Shown here piece by piece: positions 1 to 8,907 of a stretch of DNA of 63,983 nt. Every line of letters begins with the position of its first letter. Within the stretch, counting starts at the first letter, position 1. The notes under the pieces are model-generated. The model was not told where the DNA came from, did not search any database, and was given only the letters and a program-made list of their open reading frames with translations. Origin of the DNA: Gemmatimonadota bacterium (GTDB lineage: Bacteria > Gemmatimonadota > Gemmatimonadetes > Longimicrobiales > Gaopeijiaceae); assembly GCA_016209885.1 (NCBI GenBank), contig JACQVF010000074.1, positions 1-63,983 of the forward strand, read 5' to 3'. A program made the position numbers and the translations under genes.

Positions 1-211
1 CCTCGGACCACGCCGGCTCGTCCAGGCGGCCGTCCACCTTGATGGGGTCGGACGCCGGAAACGCACGGCCCACGGGCCGGGGCGCCGCCTCCACGTCGAT
101 GGGATACGTCGGGCCTTCCGCCCTCGACGCAGACTGTGCCGCAGCGTCCGCGGCGAGGACGAGGGCAAGCAGCTTCAGCACGCCGACGGTGGTGAGGAAT
201 CGCTTGGACAT
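1..211 (-). CDS. CBM9-like / DUF5916 family exported protein, N-terminal fragment (runs off left edge)
   Basis: Only the first 70 codons lie in the window. ATG at 211 has an AGGA Shine-Dalgarno about 8 bases upstream. Residues 1-26 look like a Sec signal peptide (MSKR start, hydrophobic core, AAAQ at the likely cleavage region). Residues 57-68 read IKVDGRLDEPAW, the typical opening strand of the carbohydrate-binding family 9-like domain that precedes DUF5916 in many Gemmatimonadota and Bacteroidota proteins. The complete protein at 22223-24496 opens the same way (VKVDGILDESVW), so the two are probably paralogues. The function of DUF5916 proteins is not established; an envelope role in ligand or sugar handling is inference. 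Confidence 0.75.
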   Translation of the reverse strand, partial: MSKRFLTTVGVLKLLALVLAADAAAQSASRAEGPTYPIDVEAAPRPVGRAFPASDPIKVDGRLDEPAWSE

Positions 212-360
212 CACGGTTTTCCTGGATCGGGGATCTGCCAACAGGGTGTCTCCGGCCGCAGCGCTCGCGGGCCGGCAACCGCTCCCGGGCCCGATCGCGC
301 CTACTTCCCTGATCACGGCCAGCCCCGGAACAGGCCCCCGCCTCCCCGGCAGAGCGCGTT

Positions 361-1206
361 TCATGTGCCGATCCGCACTACGTCCCCCAGTTCGCCGAGG
401 GTGCGGATGATGGACAGGGCCGTGAGGCGCCCGGTCCGCGGGTTCTCGGTCGGGCGGTTCGACACTTCGATCCTGAGGCTTCCGAAGTCGCCCTCCGCCT
501 CGATGACGTGTGTGTTCCGCTCCAGGCCAGGCACCGCCACGATGCGAATCGTCGTCCGCTCCGGGCCTACGCCGGCCAGGCTCACGGTGGCGGAGACATT
601 CACGCTGGCCGGAAAGCCCCGGCACGCTTCGCGCACCGAACCGCAGAAGATCTCCCGCTCCTCGGTGAGGCCGTGGAGCGTGATCCCGCGCTCGCGGAGG
701 TAGGGCGCACCCTCCAGCGCCGCCGGCGGCTTGCGCGTCGTGAGCGTCACGCGATCGACGTGGCCCACGCACGCCGACTTCACGCCATCGACGCCCGCGA
801 TGGCGCCCGAAGGAAGGAAGAGCCTGCAGTTCCTGCTCCGGGCCTCGTCGAACAGCTCCGGATGATCGAGCAGAGCCCCCACGCTGATGACCAGGAGATC
901 CTTGCCCGCGCCGAAGACGCGGCGGGCGAGCTCCGGCACCACGTCTGCCCCCGCGGTCTCCACGACGAGATCGGCGCTCGCGATGAGCGACCCGAGATCC
1001 AGGTACGGCGGCGCTTGGCGGAGGCCGGAGAGGTACGCCCGCGCCTTCGCCTCATCCAGGTCCGTGACCCCGACAATCGGGACAGCCAGCCGCCCCGAGT
1101 CCACCGCCTCGAGGATCGCCCGGCCCAGCGTGCCACACCCCACAATCCCGATGGAAGGCCTCACCGGGCGCCCCGCACGAGAGCGCGTGATCTTCGCGGT
1201 TGACAT
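361..1206 (-). CDS. nadX: Aspartate dehydrogenase (NadX-like)
   Basis: 281-residue cytoplasmic oxidoreductase. NadX-family enzymes oxidise L-aspartate with NAD(P)+ to iminoaspartate, which feeds quinolinate synthesis or hydrolyses to oxaloacetate and ammonia. The N-terminal Rossmann motif GCGTLG is at about residues 22-27. The C-terminal domain contains NTHVIEAEGDFG, with His233 placed 48 residues before the C-terminus, as the catalytic His is in characterised NadX. The NP-x-T-x-x-L-x-ALS signature follows. ATG at 1206 was chosen because GGAGGG lies 5 bases upstream; the frame stays open to 1347, but that extension is low-complexity and has no good start signal. No nadA or nadC is nearby. Its neighbours are D-aminoacylases, so a catabolic role (released aspartate to oxaloacetate) is as plausible as NAD synthesis. 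Confidence 0.85.
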   Translation of the reverse strand: MSTAKITRSRAGRPVRPSIGIVGCGTLGRAILEAVDSGRLAVPIVGVTDLDEAKARAYLSGLRQAPPYLDLGSLIASADLVVETAGADVVPELARRVFGAGKDLLVISVGALLDHPELFDEARSRNCRLFLPSGAIAGVDGVKSACVGHVDRVTLTTRKPPAALEGAPYLRERGITLHGLTEEREIFCGSVREACRGFPASVNVSATVSLAGVGPERTTIRIVAVPGLERNTHVIEAEGDFGSLRIEVSNRPTENPRTGRLTALSIIRTLGELGDVVRIGT

Positions 1207-1347
1207 AGTCCCTCCAGGCCATCCGCCACTCGAGCTTCGCGGCTGACGATGCGCGGCGGGTGCTCCAGAGTCCATGACTCGCACGACCGCACCTCTCTGC
1301 CGCAATCGCGCATCGCGGGTCGTAAGCCACGAATCGCCAATCGCCAC

Positions 1348-3066
1348 TCAGGTCGCCGGAGCATAACCCCGCCCACGCAGCACACGCCCTGGCAGCGCGC
1401 CCGTGTGGTTTCCGTTCTCGATCACGAGCGCGCCATTGACCAACACGTAGTCAATGCCTTCAGGATACTGCTTCGGCGCCTCGAACGTCGCCTTGTCCGC
1501 CACGCGGTCAGGATCGAAGACCACCACGTCCGCCCAGTATCCCTCGCGAAGGAGACCGCGATCCTGGATCCCCAGCCGCTGCGCCGAGAGCGACGTCATC
1601 TTCCGGATCGCCTCCTCCAACCCCAGCACCTTCAGCTCGCGCACGTAGCGGCCCAGAACCCTCGGGAAGGTTCCGAAGTTCCGCGGATGAGGCTGGCCCT
1701 CGCCCAGCGGGCCGTCCACCGCCAGCGCCGTGCCGTCCGAGCCCACGCTCACGAACGGCGCGCGCATCGCAGTCTGGACATCCTGCTCGTTCATGTGGAA
1801 GAGGATCCCGAACACCTGGCCGTTCTCCTCGAGCATGAGATCGAAGAAGGCCTCCGCCGCATCCTTCCCTCGCATCGCGCCGTTGTCCGCCAGGGTCTTG
1901 CCGATGAGGTTGTTGTTCTTCTCCGTGCGCGTGTTGGAGACCATGACGCCGCCCCAGCCGCCGGTCTGCTGGACGTAGTTGCCGCGCCACCCCTCCAGCC
2001 CTTCCGCGATGTCCTTCTTCATCCGCGCCCGGAGCTCGGGATCCCGGAGTCGCTCCATTGTCTTCTCGACGCCGCCCTCCAGCGCCCACGGTGGTAGCAA
2101 CGGCATGAAGGGATGAGCGCCTGCGATGTACGGGTACTGGTTCGCGGTCACGTCCAGCCCTCTGGCTCGCGCGGATTCGAGGAGCGCGAGTGCCTCGGGC
2201 ATCTTCCCCCAGTTCCGCTGGCCGGCGACCTTGATATGAAAGACCTCTACGGGGATGCCGGCCTTCTCGCCGATCTCGATCGCCTCGCTCAGCGCTTCGA
2301 ACAGCGTCTCGGCCTGGCCGCGGATGTGAGACGCGTAAATGCCGCCGTAACCGGCGACGACCTTGCCGAGCTCGACCAGCTCCTCCGTCGTGGTGAACTC
2401 GTGCGCCCCCTCCAGGGCCGTGACGAGCCCGAACGCCCCGTCCGCCATGGCCTCGGCCACGAGCTTGCGCATCTCGTCCAGCTCCTCGGGCGTCGGCGCG
2501 CGGTCCGCGTACCCCATGACCGCGGTCCGCACCTGCCCGGCCCCGACGTAGGAGGCGATGTTCGTGGCCATGCGGCTCGTCTCGAGCTTTGCGAAGTACT
2601 CGCCGAGGCTCCGCCAGTCCGGCTCCCCGAGCCCGTAGCGGGCAAGGGCTTCCCGGGTGCCATCCACCGCAGCGCCCTGCACCGGCCCGGGAGAACCGCC
2701 TTCACCCAGGAGCTCCGTCGTGACGCCCTGCCGGACCTTGCTCTGCGCACGGCCATCCACGAGCAGCGTGAAGTCCGAATGGGTGTGCATGTCGAGGAAG
2801 CCCGGGCTCACCACCTTGCCCGTGGCGTCGATCATCTTCTGCGCGCGTGCGTCGCTCAGGTCCCCGATCTTCGCGATACGTCCGTCCCGGATCCCCACAT
2901 CAGCGTAGACCCAAGGATTCCCCGCGCCATCCACGACCTTCCCTCCCCGGATGACAACGTCGAACTCGGCGGCCGCCCCGTCGGCACCCTCGGCCCCGCT
3001 CCTCGGCCCGGCGCAGCCCGCCAGAAGGGCCAGAATCGCCACTCCAACCGCACTGCTTCCCCTCAT
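1348..3066 (-). CDS. N-acyl-D-amino-acid deacylase family lipoprotein (paralogue 1)
   Basis: 572-residue amidohydrolase-superfamily enzyme, predicted to hydrolyse N-acyl-D-amino acids or related amides outside the cytoplasm. Residues 1-18 form a lipoprotein signal with a perfect LAGC lipobox (Cys18). The metal motif HTHSD is at residues 94-98. Later ligands are visible in ASHIRG and VFHIKVAG, and the catalytic Asp in SVGSDG. The position held by a bridging Cys in classical D-aminoacylase (GNCG) reads GEGG here, so Glu122 would replace it. ATG at 3066 has GGGAGG 6 bases upstream. A paralogue sits 60 bases upstream on the same strand, suggesting an operon. Substrate is not predictable from sequence. 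Confidence 0.88.
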   Translation of the reverse strand: MRGSSAVGVAILALLAGCAGPRSGAEGADGAAAEFDVVIRGGKVVDGAGNPWVYADVGIRDGRIAKIGDLSDARAQKMIDATGKVVSPGFLDMHTHSDFTLLVDGRAQSKVRQGVTTELLGEGGSPGPVQGAAVDGTREALARYGLGEPDWRSLGEYFAKLETSRMATNIASYVGAGQVRTAVMGYADRAPTPEELDEMRKLVAEAMADGAFGLVTALEGAHEFTTTEELVELGKVVAGYGGIYASHIRGQAETLFEALSEAIEIGEKAGIPVEVFHIKVAGQRNWGKMPEALALLESARARGLDVTANQYPYIAGAHPFMPLLPPWALEGGVEKTMERLRDPELRARMKKDIAEGLEGWRGNYVQQTGGWGGVMVSNTRTEKNNNLIGKTLADNGAMRGKDAAEAFFDLMLEENGQVFGILFHMNEQDVQTAMRAPFVSVGSDGTALAVDGPLGEGQPHPRNFGTFPRVLGRYVRELKVLGLEEAIRKMTSLSAQRLGIQDRGLLREGYWADVVVFDPDRVADKATFEAPKQYPEGIDYVLVNGALVIENGNHTGALPGRVLRGRGYAPAT

Positions 3067-3126
3067 GGGAACCTCCCGTCGATGGTGTGTCTGGGCTGAG
3101 CGCCCCCAGGCGCCCCGACGCGGCCG

Positions 3127-4854
3127 CTACTGCGTGGCCGGCGCCGCCCTCCCTTCCCGCGGCGTGATCACGCGACCGGCCAGCGCCCCCGTCGGCGATC
3201 CGTTATCCACGACGAACTTACCGCCCACAACCACGTACTCGATCCCCTCGGCGTACTGGTGCGGATCCGTGAACGTCGCCCGATCCCGGACTCGTTCCAG
3301 GTCCATCACGACCACGTCAGCCACGAAACCCTCCCGGAGGAGGCCACGATTCCGCAGGCCCAGGATCTGCGCCGGCAGTGAGGTCATCGAGCGCACCGCC
3401 GCTTCCACCGAGATCACCCCCCGCTCCAGGGCGTATCTCCGGATCTTGCGCGGAAACGTCCCGTAGTACCGTGCGTGTACGGCCGGTCCGTCCTCCGGGA
3501 GCGCCACGCCGCCATCAGACGCGGTCGCCACCCACGGCTGGGCCGCGAACGCATCGATGTCCTCTTCCGAGAACGAGAAGCTCCTCAGGCGCGCGCCGCC
3601 CGGCCGGCCCTTGAACCCCTCGAGCTGGAGCGCGATGCCCGCCTCGACGGTCGAGATCCCACGAGCCGCCGCCATGTCGGCGACGCTCTTTCCGATCAGG
3701 CTCGCGTCCGGATGCTCGAAGATGACGATGTTCTCCGCGCCACCGCGGAACTCCAGCTCGTGCGCAATATCCTGCCTCACCTTCCGCGCCGCTTCCGGAT
3801 CGGCGAGCGTCCTCCGTAGCGCGGCCGCATAGTCCGCAGCCGCCGATCGCGCACCGGGCGCGTTCTCACCCTCACCGTCGCCGCCGATGGCCCAGCTCGG
3901 AACCAGAGTGATCCCGCCATCGCTCCCACTCGTCGTGTACGGATACTGGTCTGCGTAGATGGCCACGCCGCGTGTACGGGCCCGCCGAATAAGCGAGATC
4001 GCGGCGCGACTCGACCCCCAGTAGTTCGCACCACGCGCCTTGATGTGAGTCGCCACCACCGTCGCACCGGTCCGCTCCCCGATCTCGATGGTCTCCGCAA
4101 TCGAGTTCAGGAGCGTGGGAGGCCCGGCCGGATCCTGGCTCGGACGCCACCACATGGGCGCCACACTCCCGCTCCGCTCGTGCTCGAGATAGACGCCACC
4201 GTAGGGCACGATCTCCTCCACCAGCGCGACCACCTCATCCGTTTCGCTCCAGCGGCCGGGCACGTACTCCAGGCCGGCGGACAGACCGAAGGCGCCGTCC
4301 ACCATCCCCTTGCGCACCAGGGCGCGCATGGCCTGTACCTCGTCCGGCCTCGCCGTGCGCCGGTAGTCGTTCTTCAAGACGGCCGCGCGCACCGTGTTGT
4401 GCCCGACCATGAGGATCGTGTTCGGCCCGATCCCCTGCTTCTCGAGCTGGGCCCGCTGTTCGGCGATCGAGAGCGGACCCCCACCGTCCGGGTTGACCAC
4501 CACGGTCGTCACGCCCTGCGTCACGACGTTCAGTGCCGCGCGACGCCGAGCGTCGGGCGACCCCAACCCTTCCTCCCCGTCCCCGGCGTGCGAGTGAAGG
4601 TCGATGAAGCCGGGCGCCACAACCTTTCCCCGCGCGTCGATCGTGCGGGCGGCCGCCCTCCCGGAGAGGCTGCCGATGGCCACCACCTTGCCGTCCCGGA
4701 TCCCCACGTCGGCGTAGAACCAGGGATTCCCCGTCCCGTCCAGAACGCGCCCTCCCGTGATCAGCAGATCGAAGGGCCGCGCCTCCTGCGCGGGCAGGCT
4801 CTCAGTCCCGACGACCGCCAGGACGAGAGCGAGGACAAAAGGCGTGACGCGCAT
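3127..4854 (-). CDS. N-acyl-D-amino-acid deacylase family exported protein (paralogue 2)
   Basis: 575-residue paralogue of the neighbouring lipoprotein, predicted to hydrolyse N-acyl-D-amino acids or dipeptide-like amides in the periplasm. Residues 1-23 are a Sec signal peptide (hydrophobic core, LPAQ end). The HxH metal motif is LHSHAG (His87, His89). Further ligands lie in LEHERSG and ATHIKARG, and the catalytic Asp in TASDGG. The usual bridging Cys position reads NPDG (Asp123), unlike both classical D-aminoacylase and paralogue 1. ATG at 4854 was chosen for its GGAGGA Shine-Dalgarno and immediate signal peptide; the open frame upstream to 5028 overlaps the receptor remnant and is not expected to be translated. 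The start of paralogue 1 lies 60 bases downstream. Confidence 0.87.
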   Translation of the reverse strand: MRVTPFVLALVLAVVGTESLPAQEARPFDLLITGGRVLDGTGNPWFYADVGIRDGKVVAIGSLSGRAAARTIDARGKVVAPGFIDLHSHAGDGEEGLGSPDARRRAALNVVTQGVTTVVVNPDGGGPLSIAEQRAQLEKQGIGPNTILMVGHNTVRAAVLKNDYRRTARPDEVQAMRALVRKGMVDGAFGLSAGLEYVPGRWSETDEVVALVEEIVPYGGVYLEHERSGSVAPMWWRPSQDPAGPPTLLNSIAETIEIGERTGATVVATHIKARGANYWGSSRAAISLIRRARTRGVAIYADQYPYTTSGSDGGITLVPSWAIGGDGEGENAPGARSAAADYAAALRRTLADPEAARKVRQDIAHELEFRGGAENIVIFEHPDASLIGKSVADMAAARGISTVEAGIALQLEGFKGRPGGARLRSFSFSEEDIDAFAAQPWVATASDGGVALPEDGPAVHARYYGTFPRKIRRYALERGVISVEAAVRSMTSLPAQILGLRNRGLLREGFVADVVVMDLERVRDRATFTDPHQYAEGIEYVVVGGKFVVDNGSPTGALAGRVITPREGRAAPATQ

Positions 4855-4904
4855 CGGGTCCTCCATCACGTGGGCTGAGGCGCGAGCCATCGCGCCCGGA
4901 ACGC

Positions 4905-5664
4905 CTAGAAGCGGTATTCCACCCCCAGGTGAATCTGCCGGGGAGCACCCGGCGTGAAATGCAGCTCGGTGACCGGGGCGCTCTCGTCTGCGAGACGCGA
5001 AGTCGTCGCGAACTGAGCCTCGTTCCACGTTGCATTCAGAAGGTTATCCACCGAGAGCATGGAGATCCGCGTATCCCTGGCCGTGAGCATGGGATACCAT
5101 GTTGACCGGCGTCCCGTCCACCGACACGGCCAGGTCCGTTCCATGGTCCACGTCGAAACCCCGCAGGAAGATCTGCTCCGCCTTCCCGCACCCGGCGTGC
5201 CGGGCGATGACGAGGCCGGGGACGAGGCGGAGCAACTCCTGGGAGGACTGTCGCGGCCGAATCTGAAGATCCAGCGCCCGCATCACCCCGGAGGACGGGC
5301 CAGTGAAGCTGCGTTCGCCCGAGATGACGATCGGGTCCATAGCCAGGGGAGCGGCGGCCAGCCGGAACTCGGCCGCCGAGCTGTCGGGCGGCAGATAAAC
5401 GGTGTCGGCCCGAAACCCCACGTGGACAGCAACCAGCCGTACACGCCGGTGCGGAACCCGAATCTGCAAGACACCGGACGGACGCACCGTCACATCGGCG
5501 CCGGCCCCTGCGTCCAGCACCGCCACCACCGCTCCCGCGAGGGGCGCTCCCCCGGCCGAGTCCAGGACCCGGGCCCGAACGACACGGAACTCGTGGGCCG
5601 CCACGGGGGCCGGGGTCAAGAGCAGCGCCGTGGCAACGAACGCCGAGACCGTCGACCTCCTCAC
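4905..5664 (-). pseudogene. TonB-dependent receptor reduced to N-terminal plug half plus C-terminal strand
   Basis: A receptor gene with its middle missing. From a GTG near 5664 the frame encodes a signal peptide (VRRSTVSAFVATALLL...VAA), a carboxypeptidase-regulatory-like beta-sandwich, and a TonB plug. The plug contains the conserved run around LRGFDVDHGTDLAVSVDG and stops being receptor-like at about 5062 (GYADLH); this frame ends at a TAA at 5044. In another frame, 5060-4905 encodes a typical receptor C-terminus: VDNLLNATWNEAQFATTSR, then a final strand ending YRF. The roughly 500-residue barrel that should separate these parts is absent. The simplest reading is one deletion with a frame change. 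A V one codon block upstream is an alternative start. Not expected to make a functional receptor. Confidence 0.8.
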
Positions 5665-5731
5665 AACCGTGAGCGCGCTCCAGCGGACGACCGCTCCCGG
5701 TGGCGGGACTCCCGCGTCCGCGCGGACCGCA

Positions 5732-5776
5732 CCCGCGGCACCCGCGGCACCCGCGGCACCCGCGGCACCCGCGGCT
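5732..5776. repeat. 9-bp tandem repeat (CCCGCGGCA, four perfect copies plus one altered)
   Basis: Perfect copies occupy 5732-5740, 5741-5749, 5750-5758 and 5759-5767, followed by CCCGCGGCT. The array lies between the stop of the CapA-like gene (5777) and the start of the decayed receptor gene. It could vary in copy number; no function is apparent. Confidence 0.9.
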
Positions 5777-7213
5777 CTAGTGCTCCCGGCTCCCGGTAGC
5801 CGCCTCCAACCGCACGACTCCGGTGTCATCCACGTACTCGATCGTCGTGCCGTACGGCTTCGACAGCCGCTGCAGGTCGCCGATGATCTTGCGCGCCCCT
5901 TCACCCTTCGCCAGGAGCGGCCGCCCCCGCTGCGGCCGCGGCATCCCGAAGCCCAGCGAGATCGGATAGATACGGATCTCGTGGAGCTTGCCGTTCTGGA
6001 ACTTCACCAGCGGCACAGCACCTTCCCAGGCGAGCTGGCACGACAAACCCTCGGCACTCATGTTGCACGGCTGGTTCTGCGAGAAGTAGCCGACCATCTG
6101 CTCCCGGTGATCGTAGAACGCGCCGGGAAGCGTCTCCTCGGGGAGATTATACCGCTGGTAGTTCTCCGCCGGCTGGAGCGGCACCGTCTCGTACTGGAAG
6201 ATGAAGTCGCCCAGGCTGTAGAAGATCGGCTTCCCCTTGTAGATCTCGACGCCACGAAGCACGTGCGGGCCGTGGCCAACCCATGCGTCCGCGCCCGCAT
6301 CGATGATGGCCCGGGCGAACTTTTCCACAAACTGCGCGGGTATGTCCCTGCGCTCCGCGCCCTCGTGGGAGTGGCTCGAGACGATGACCCAGTCGGCCTG
6401 CCGTTTCGCATCCTTTACCGCAGCCACGATCTCGGCGAGATCGTGCTCGTCCGGATCCGTCTCGGTCGCGTACTCGTTCCCGACGCGGAACGTGGCGCCC
6501 AGCCACTCCATGCGGTCGCCCTGGATGGCCCCCCGCATGCCCAGCCCTTGCCGCAGCTCCCTGAGCGCGTCGAAACGGGCCCGCGGAACCACATACGTCG
6601 TCGTATGCCGCAGAGGATTCAGACCCGGCCGCCCGCGGACATCCTTGCGCGCCGGCCCGGCGCGCATGTGGTCCGCAAAGCTCGACGAGGCCGAGATGAA
6701 CGCGACGCGCCCGTCCGGCGTCTCCAGGTAGGCCGGCGCGCGGGCGCGGGCGAGATTCTCCCCTACGCCGGCCTGCACGAGCCCCGCCGCCTCCACGGCC
6801 CGCGTCGTCGACTCCATTCCGCCGGCCAGGTAGTCCATGGTGTGGTTGTTCGCCCGACCCACTCCATCGAAGCCCATCCACGCCAGGTCCTTCGCACGAT
6901 CCGGGTGCGCACCCAGGTACGTGCCCCCGCTCTGCGACGCCGGGATGATGTCGTGCTCGTACTCGTGGAAGAGGAGCTCCAGGTTGACGAAGGCCGCCGT
7001 CGCTCCCCGAATGATGTCCCGGATAGCCAGGAACTCCGGCTCCTGAAAGACCTTGATCTCGCGGGTGATGATCCCGTCGCCCGCAAACGCGAAGGTGATT
7101 TCGCCCCGAGCGTCCCGATACGCCGTCTGCCCGCTCAGGAGCTGAGCCTGGAACACGAGCAGGAGCACTCCGGGTACCCACAGCCTTCGAGACTTCGGCT
7201 CCTTTCGCGCCAT
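5777..7213 (-). CDS. CapA family (poly-gamma-glutamate synthesis-like) exported metallophosphoesterase
   Basis: 478 residues with an N-terminal signal sequence (RRLW...LSGQ). The CapA/PGA_cap fold is recognisable from FAGDGIITREI, a NLELL element, the NNHTMD motif, HSHEGAE and GHGPHV, all metal-binding motifs of calcineurin-like phosphoesterases. CapA proteins take part in poly-gamma-glutamate capsule formation, but many homologues occur without capB or capC, as here, and their substrates are unknown. ATG at 7213 has GGAGGGAG upstream; the frame is open to 7300 but without a better start. The intergenic stretch upstream (7214-7446) includes an A+T-rich patch at about 7290-7315 where its promoter could lie, though no clear hexamer pair is visible. 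Confidence 0.85.
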   Translation of the reverse strand: MARKEPKSRRLWVPGVLLLVFQAQLLSGQTAYRDARGEITFAFAGDGIITREIKVFQEPEFLAIRDIIRGATAAFVNLELLFHEYEHDIIPASQSGGTYLGAHPDRAKDLAWMGFDGVGRANNHTMDYLAGGMESTTRAVEAAGLVQAGVGENLARARAPAYLETPDGRVAFISASSSFADHMRAGPARKDVRGRPGLNPLRHTTTYVVPRARFDALRELRQGLGMRGAIQGDRMEWLGATFRVGNEYATETDPDEHDLAEIVAAVKDAKRQADWVIVSSHSHEGAERRDIPAQFVEKFARAIIDAGADAWVGHGPHVLRGVEIYKGKPIFYSLGDFIFQYETVPLQPAENYQRYNLPEETLPGAFYDHREQMVGYFSQNQPCNMSAEGLSCQLAWEGAVPLVKFQNGKLHEIRIYPISLGFGMPRPQRGRPLLAKGEGARKIIGDLQRLSKPYGTTIEYVDDTGVVRLEAATGSREH

Positions 7214-7446
7214 GACGCTCCCTCCTCCGTGGGGTCCCGGGGTCCCACCGCCGGGCAACCGGTGTCTAAGCAGGATCTCCGTCCGGTACATAGAATACAC
7301 TATCTACTAGAAACACGCGAGTCGGCAGTTTCTACCCTCTCCGCGGGTCCTCAGGCCCGCGAGGAGGCCTCCGGGCGGCTCGGAAGCCGGGACCGCATCG
7401 GCGCCATCTGTGGCCGCGCGTCGAGGGACCCTTCACTTCGGGCAGT

Positions 7447-8454
7447 TCATTTCCAACCGTTCACCAGATCTTCCGCGACCTGGCCGATGGTGGCCTCCAC
7501 ATCGAAGAAGCTGCCGCGGTTCTCGTAGACGAACACGGAGACCACCGTGGGGCCGCCTTCGTAGAACAGAATCCCCACGTCGTTCCCTACGTACGGCGGG
7601 CCATCCCCGGTCTTGTGCGCCACCCGCACTCCCTGGAAACGAACGCGCTGCGGCAGGCGCGAGGTGTAGAACTGCGAGAGCAGAATGTCGGTCATCTCCT
7701 CGCTCGCCCGCTTGGACGCGACCTGCCCGGTGTAGATCTGCTCCAGGAGCCGGGACATCTCCCGCGTCGTGCTGCGGCCTAACCACTGGGTCGAATCCAT
7801 GGCGAAGGCCAGGTCCCGCTGGCGAACCTCCGGACCGCCGCGCGGCGAGCCCTTCTCGAAGACCTCCCTGTCCGTGAGCGACGCGTACGAGGAGTCCTCC
7901 CACAGCCAGCGCGCTTTGAACAGCTCGCCCGTCGACCGCTGCATGCGCGTCTCTTTGTAGCCGAGCTCCCTCAACATCTGGTTGACCCGATCCCGCCCCA
8001 CCGTCTTGAGCACGATATCGGTCGCCGTATTATCGCTCGTGATGATCATCTGGGTGATGAGATCCCGGTTCGTCGGCCGGAGCCCCGGGGCGAACGTCTT
8101 CAGCAGCCCACTCCCCCCGCGCAGCTCATCCGGGGTCACCTCGTGCCGGGCGTCCAGGTTCAGGCGGCCTTCGTCCGCATCCCGGTACGCCTGGACCATG
8201 ACCGCGACCTTGATCGCGCTCCGAGTGCTCAGCGGCAGATCCGCGCGGATGGCGAGCTCCCGCCCCGTGGGCAGATGCTTCGCATACATCGAGGTGACGG
8301 CGGGCAACGAGTCCAGACGCGCCTGGATCCGCGCCTCGAGGCTCACCTCCCCCTCCCCCTCGGCTTGGACCTCCACTTGCTGAGGGGCGCACCCAGCGTA
8401 CGCCAGCGCCATGCTGAAGAGAATCGCGCAGCGGACTACGACTCGGTTCCTCAC
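7447..8454 (-). CDS. Class A beta-lactamase-fold serine hydrolase, probable lipoprotein
   Basis: 335 residues. GTG at 8454 has GGAGGG 4-5 bases upstream and opens a signal sequence ending AYAGC (Cys22), a relaxed lipobox. Class A motifs are in order: S79-A-I-K82 (nucleophile box), S140-D-N142, and K281-T-G283. Glu177 falls at the spacing expected for Glu166 of class A enzymes, but the partner Asn170 of the ExxxN motif is not present and the omega-loop region carries a long insertion (about residues 181-225). It could therefore be a true beta-lactamase or a penicillin-binding or esterase-like relative. No AmpR-type regulator is adjacent. Confidence 0.82.
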   Translation of the reverse strand: MRNRVVVRCAILFSMALAYAGCAPQQVEVQAEGEGEVSLEARIQARLDSLPAVTSMYAKHLPTGRELAIRADLPLSTRSAIKVAVMVQAYRDADEGRLNLDARHEVTPDELRGGSGLLKTFAPGLRPTNRDLITQMIITSDNTATDIVLKTVGRDRVNQMLRELGYKETRMQRSTGELFKARWLWEDSSYASLTDREVFEKGSPRGGPEVRQRDLAFAMDSTQWLGRSTTREMSRLLEQIYTGQVASKRASEEMTDILLSQFYTSRLPQRVRFQGVRVAHKTGDGPPYVGNDVGILFYEGGPTVVSVFVYENRGSFFDVEATIGQVAEDLVNGWK

Positions 8455-8477
8455 CTCGCCCTCCTGGCCGAAGAGCC

Positions 8478-8580
8478 CTATGAGCTCTTTCTGATGTTCG
8501 GATTGTTCAGCCGCTCCGCGTCCGGCAGCGGAAAGCAGGTCTGGTCCCCGTAGACGCCTCCCTTCAGATAGCGCGTTCCC
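8478..8580 (-). pseudogene. SusD/RagB-like outer-membrane lipoprotein, C-terminal remnant
   Basis: On the minus strand one frame reads about 35 residues ending in TAG at 8480-8478. They include GTRYLKGGVYGDQTCFPLP followed by DAERLNNPNI. This matches the way SusD/RagB nutrient-uptake lipoproteins end (a carbohydrate- or peptide-binding partner of a TonB receptor), in particular the FPLPxxExxxNPN signature. Nothing SusD-like precedes it in any frame, so only the tail survives. It is not counted as translated. Confidence 0.6.
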
Positions 8581-8878
8581 GCCGGGGAATCCAGGGGCAG
8601 CCCGTAGGGCCGTAGGGCACCGGGTCGGATCCGGCAAACCGATCGGGATCCTTGCCACCTCGAGCGCCTGCACATCGGGCCCGGTGAACGGGCCCCGGGT
8701 TCGCTCAGGCCGCGCCGTCGTCCCACACACCCCCTCATATAGAACACGCGGACCGGCGCGTGCTACCATCAGGGAGTCAGGGCCGACGTGTCATGGGCGC
8801 CCGATCCCCGCATCCTGCGTCGTGGCCAGCCGTCGCCCGAGGGACTTGAGGCAGATTCGAGATCGAAGTAGAAAACCC

Positions 8879-8907
8879 TTGCTGGCGTGTTCACATAGGG
8901 ATAGAGT
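8879..8907 (+). promoter_or_regulatory. Candidate sigma-70 promoter for the first CocE hydrolase gene
   Basis: TTGCTG (8879-8884), 17-base spacer, TAGAGT (8902-8907), followed by about 150 bases of leader before the ATG at 9061. Moderate match only (3/6 and 4/6); chosen because it is the best-spaced pair in this A+T-richer patch. Confidence 0.4.

Noticed and set aside
5402..7528. A 708-residue plus-strand frame covering the CapA region.
   Set aside because: Composition is that of an antisense shadow; the CapA motifs on the minus strand are decisive.
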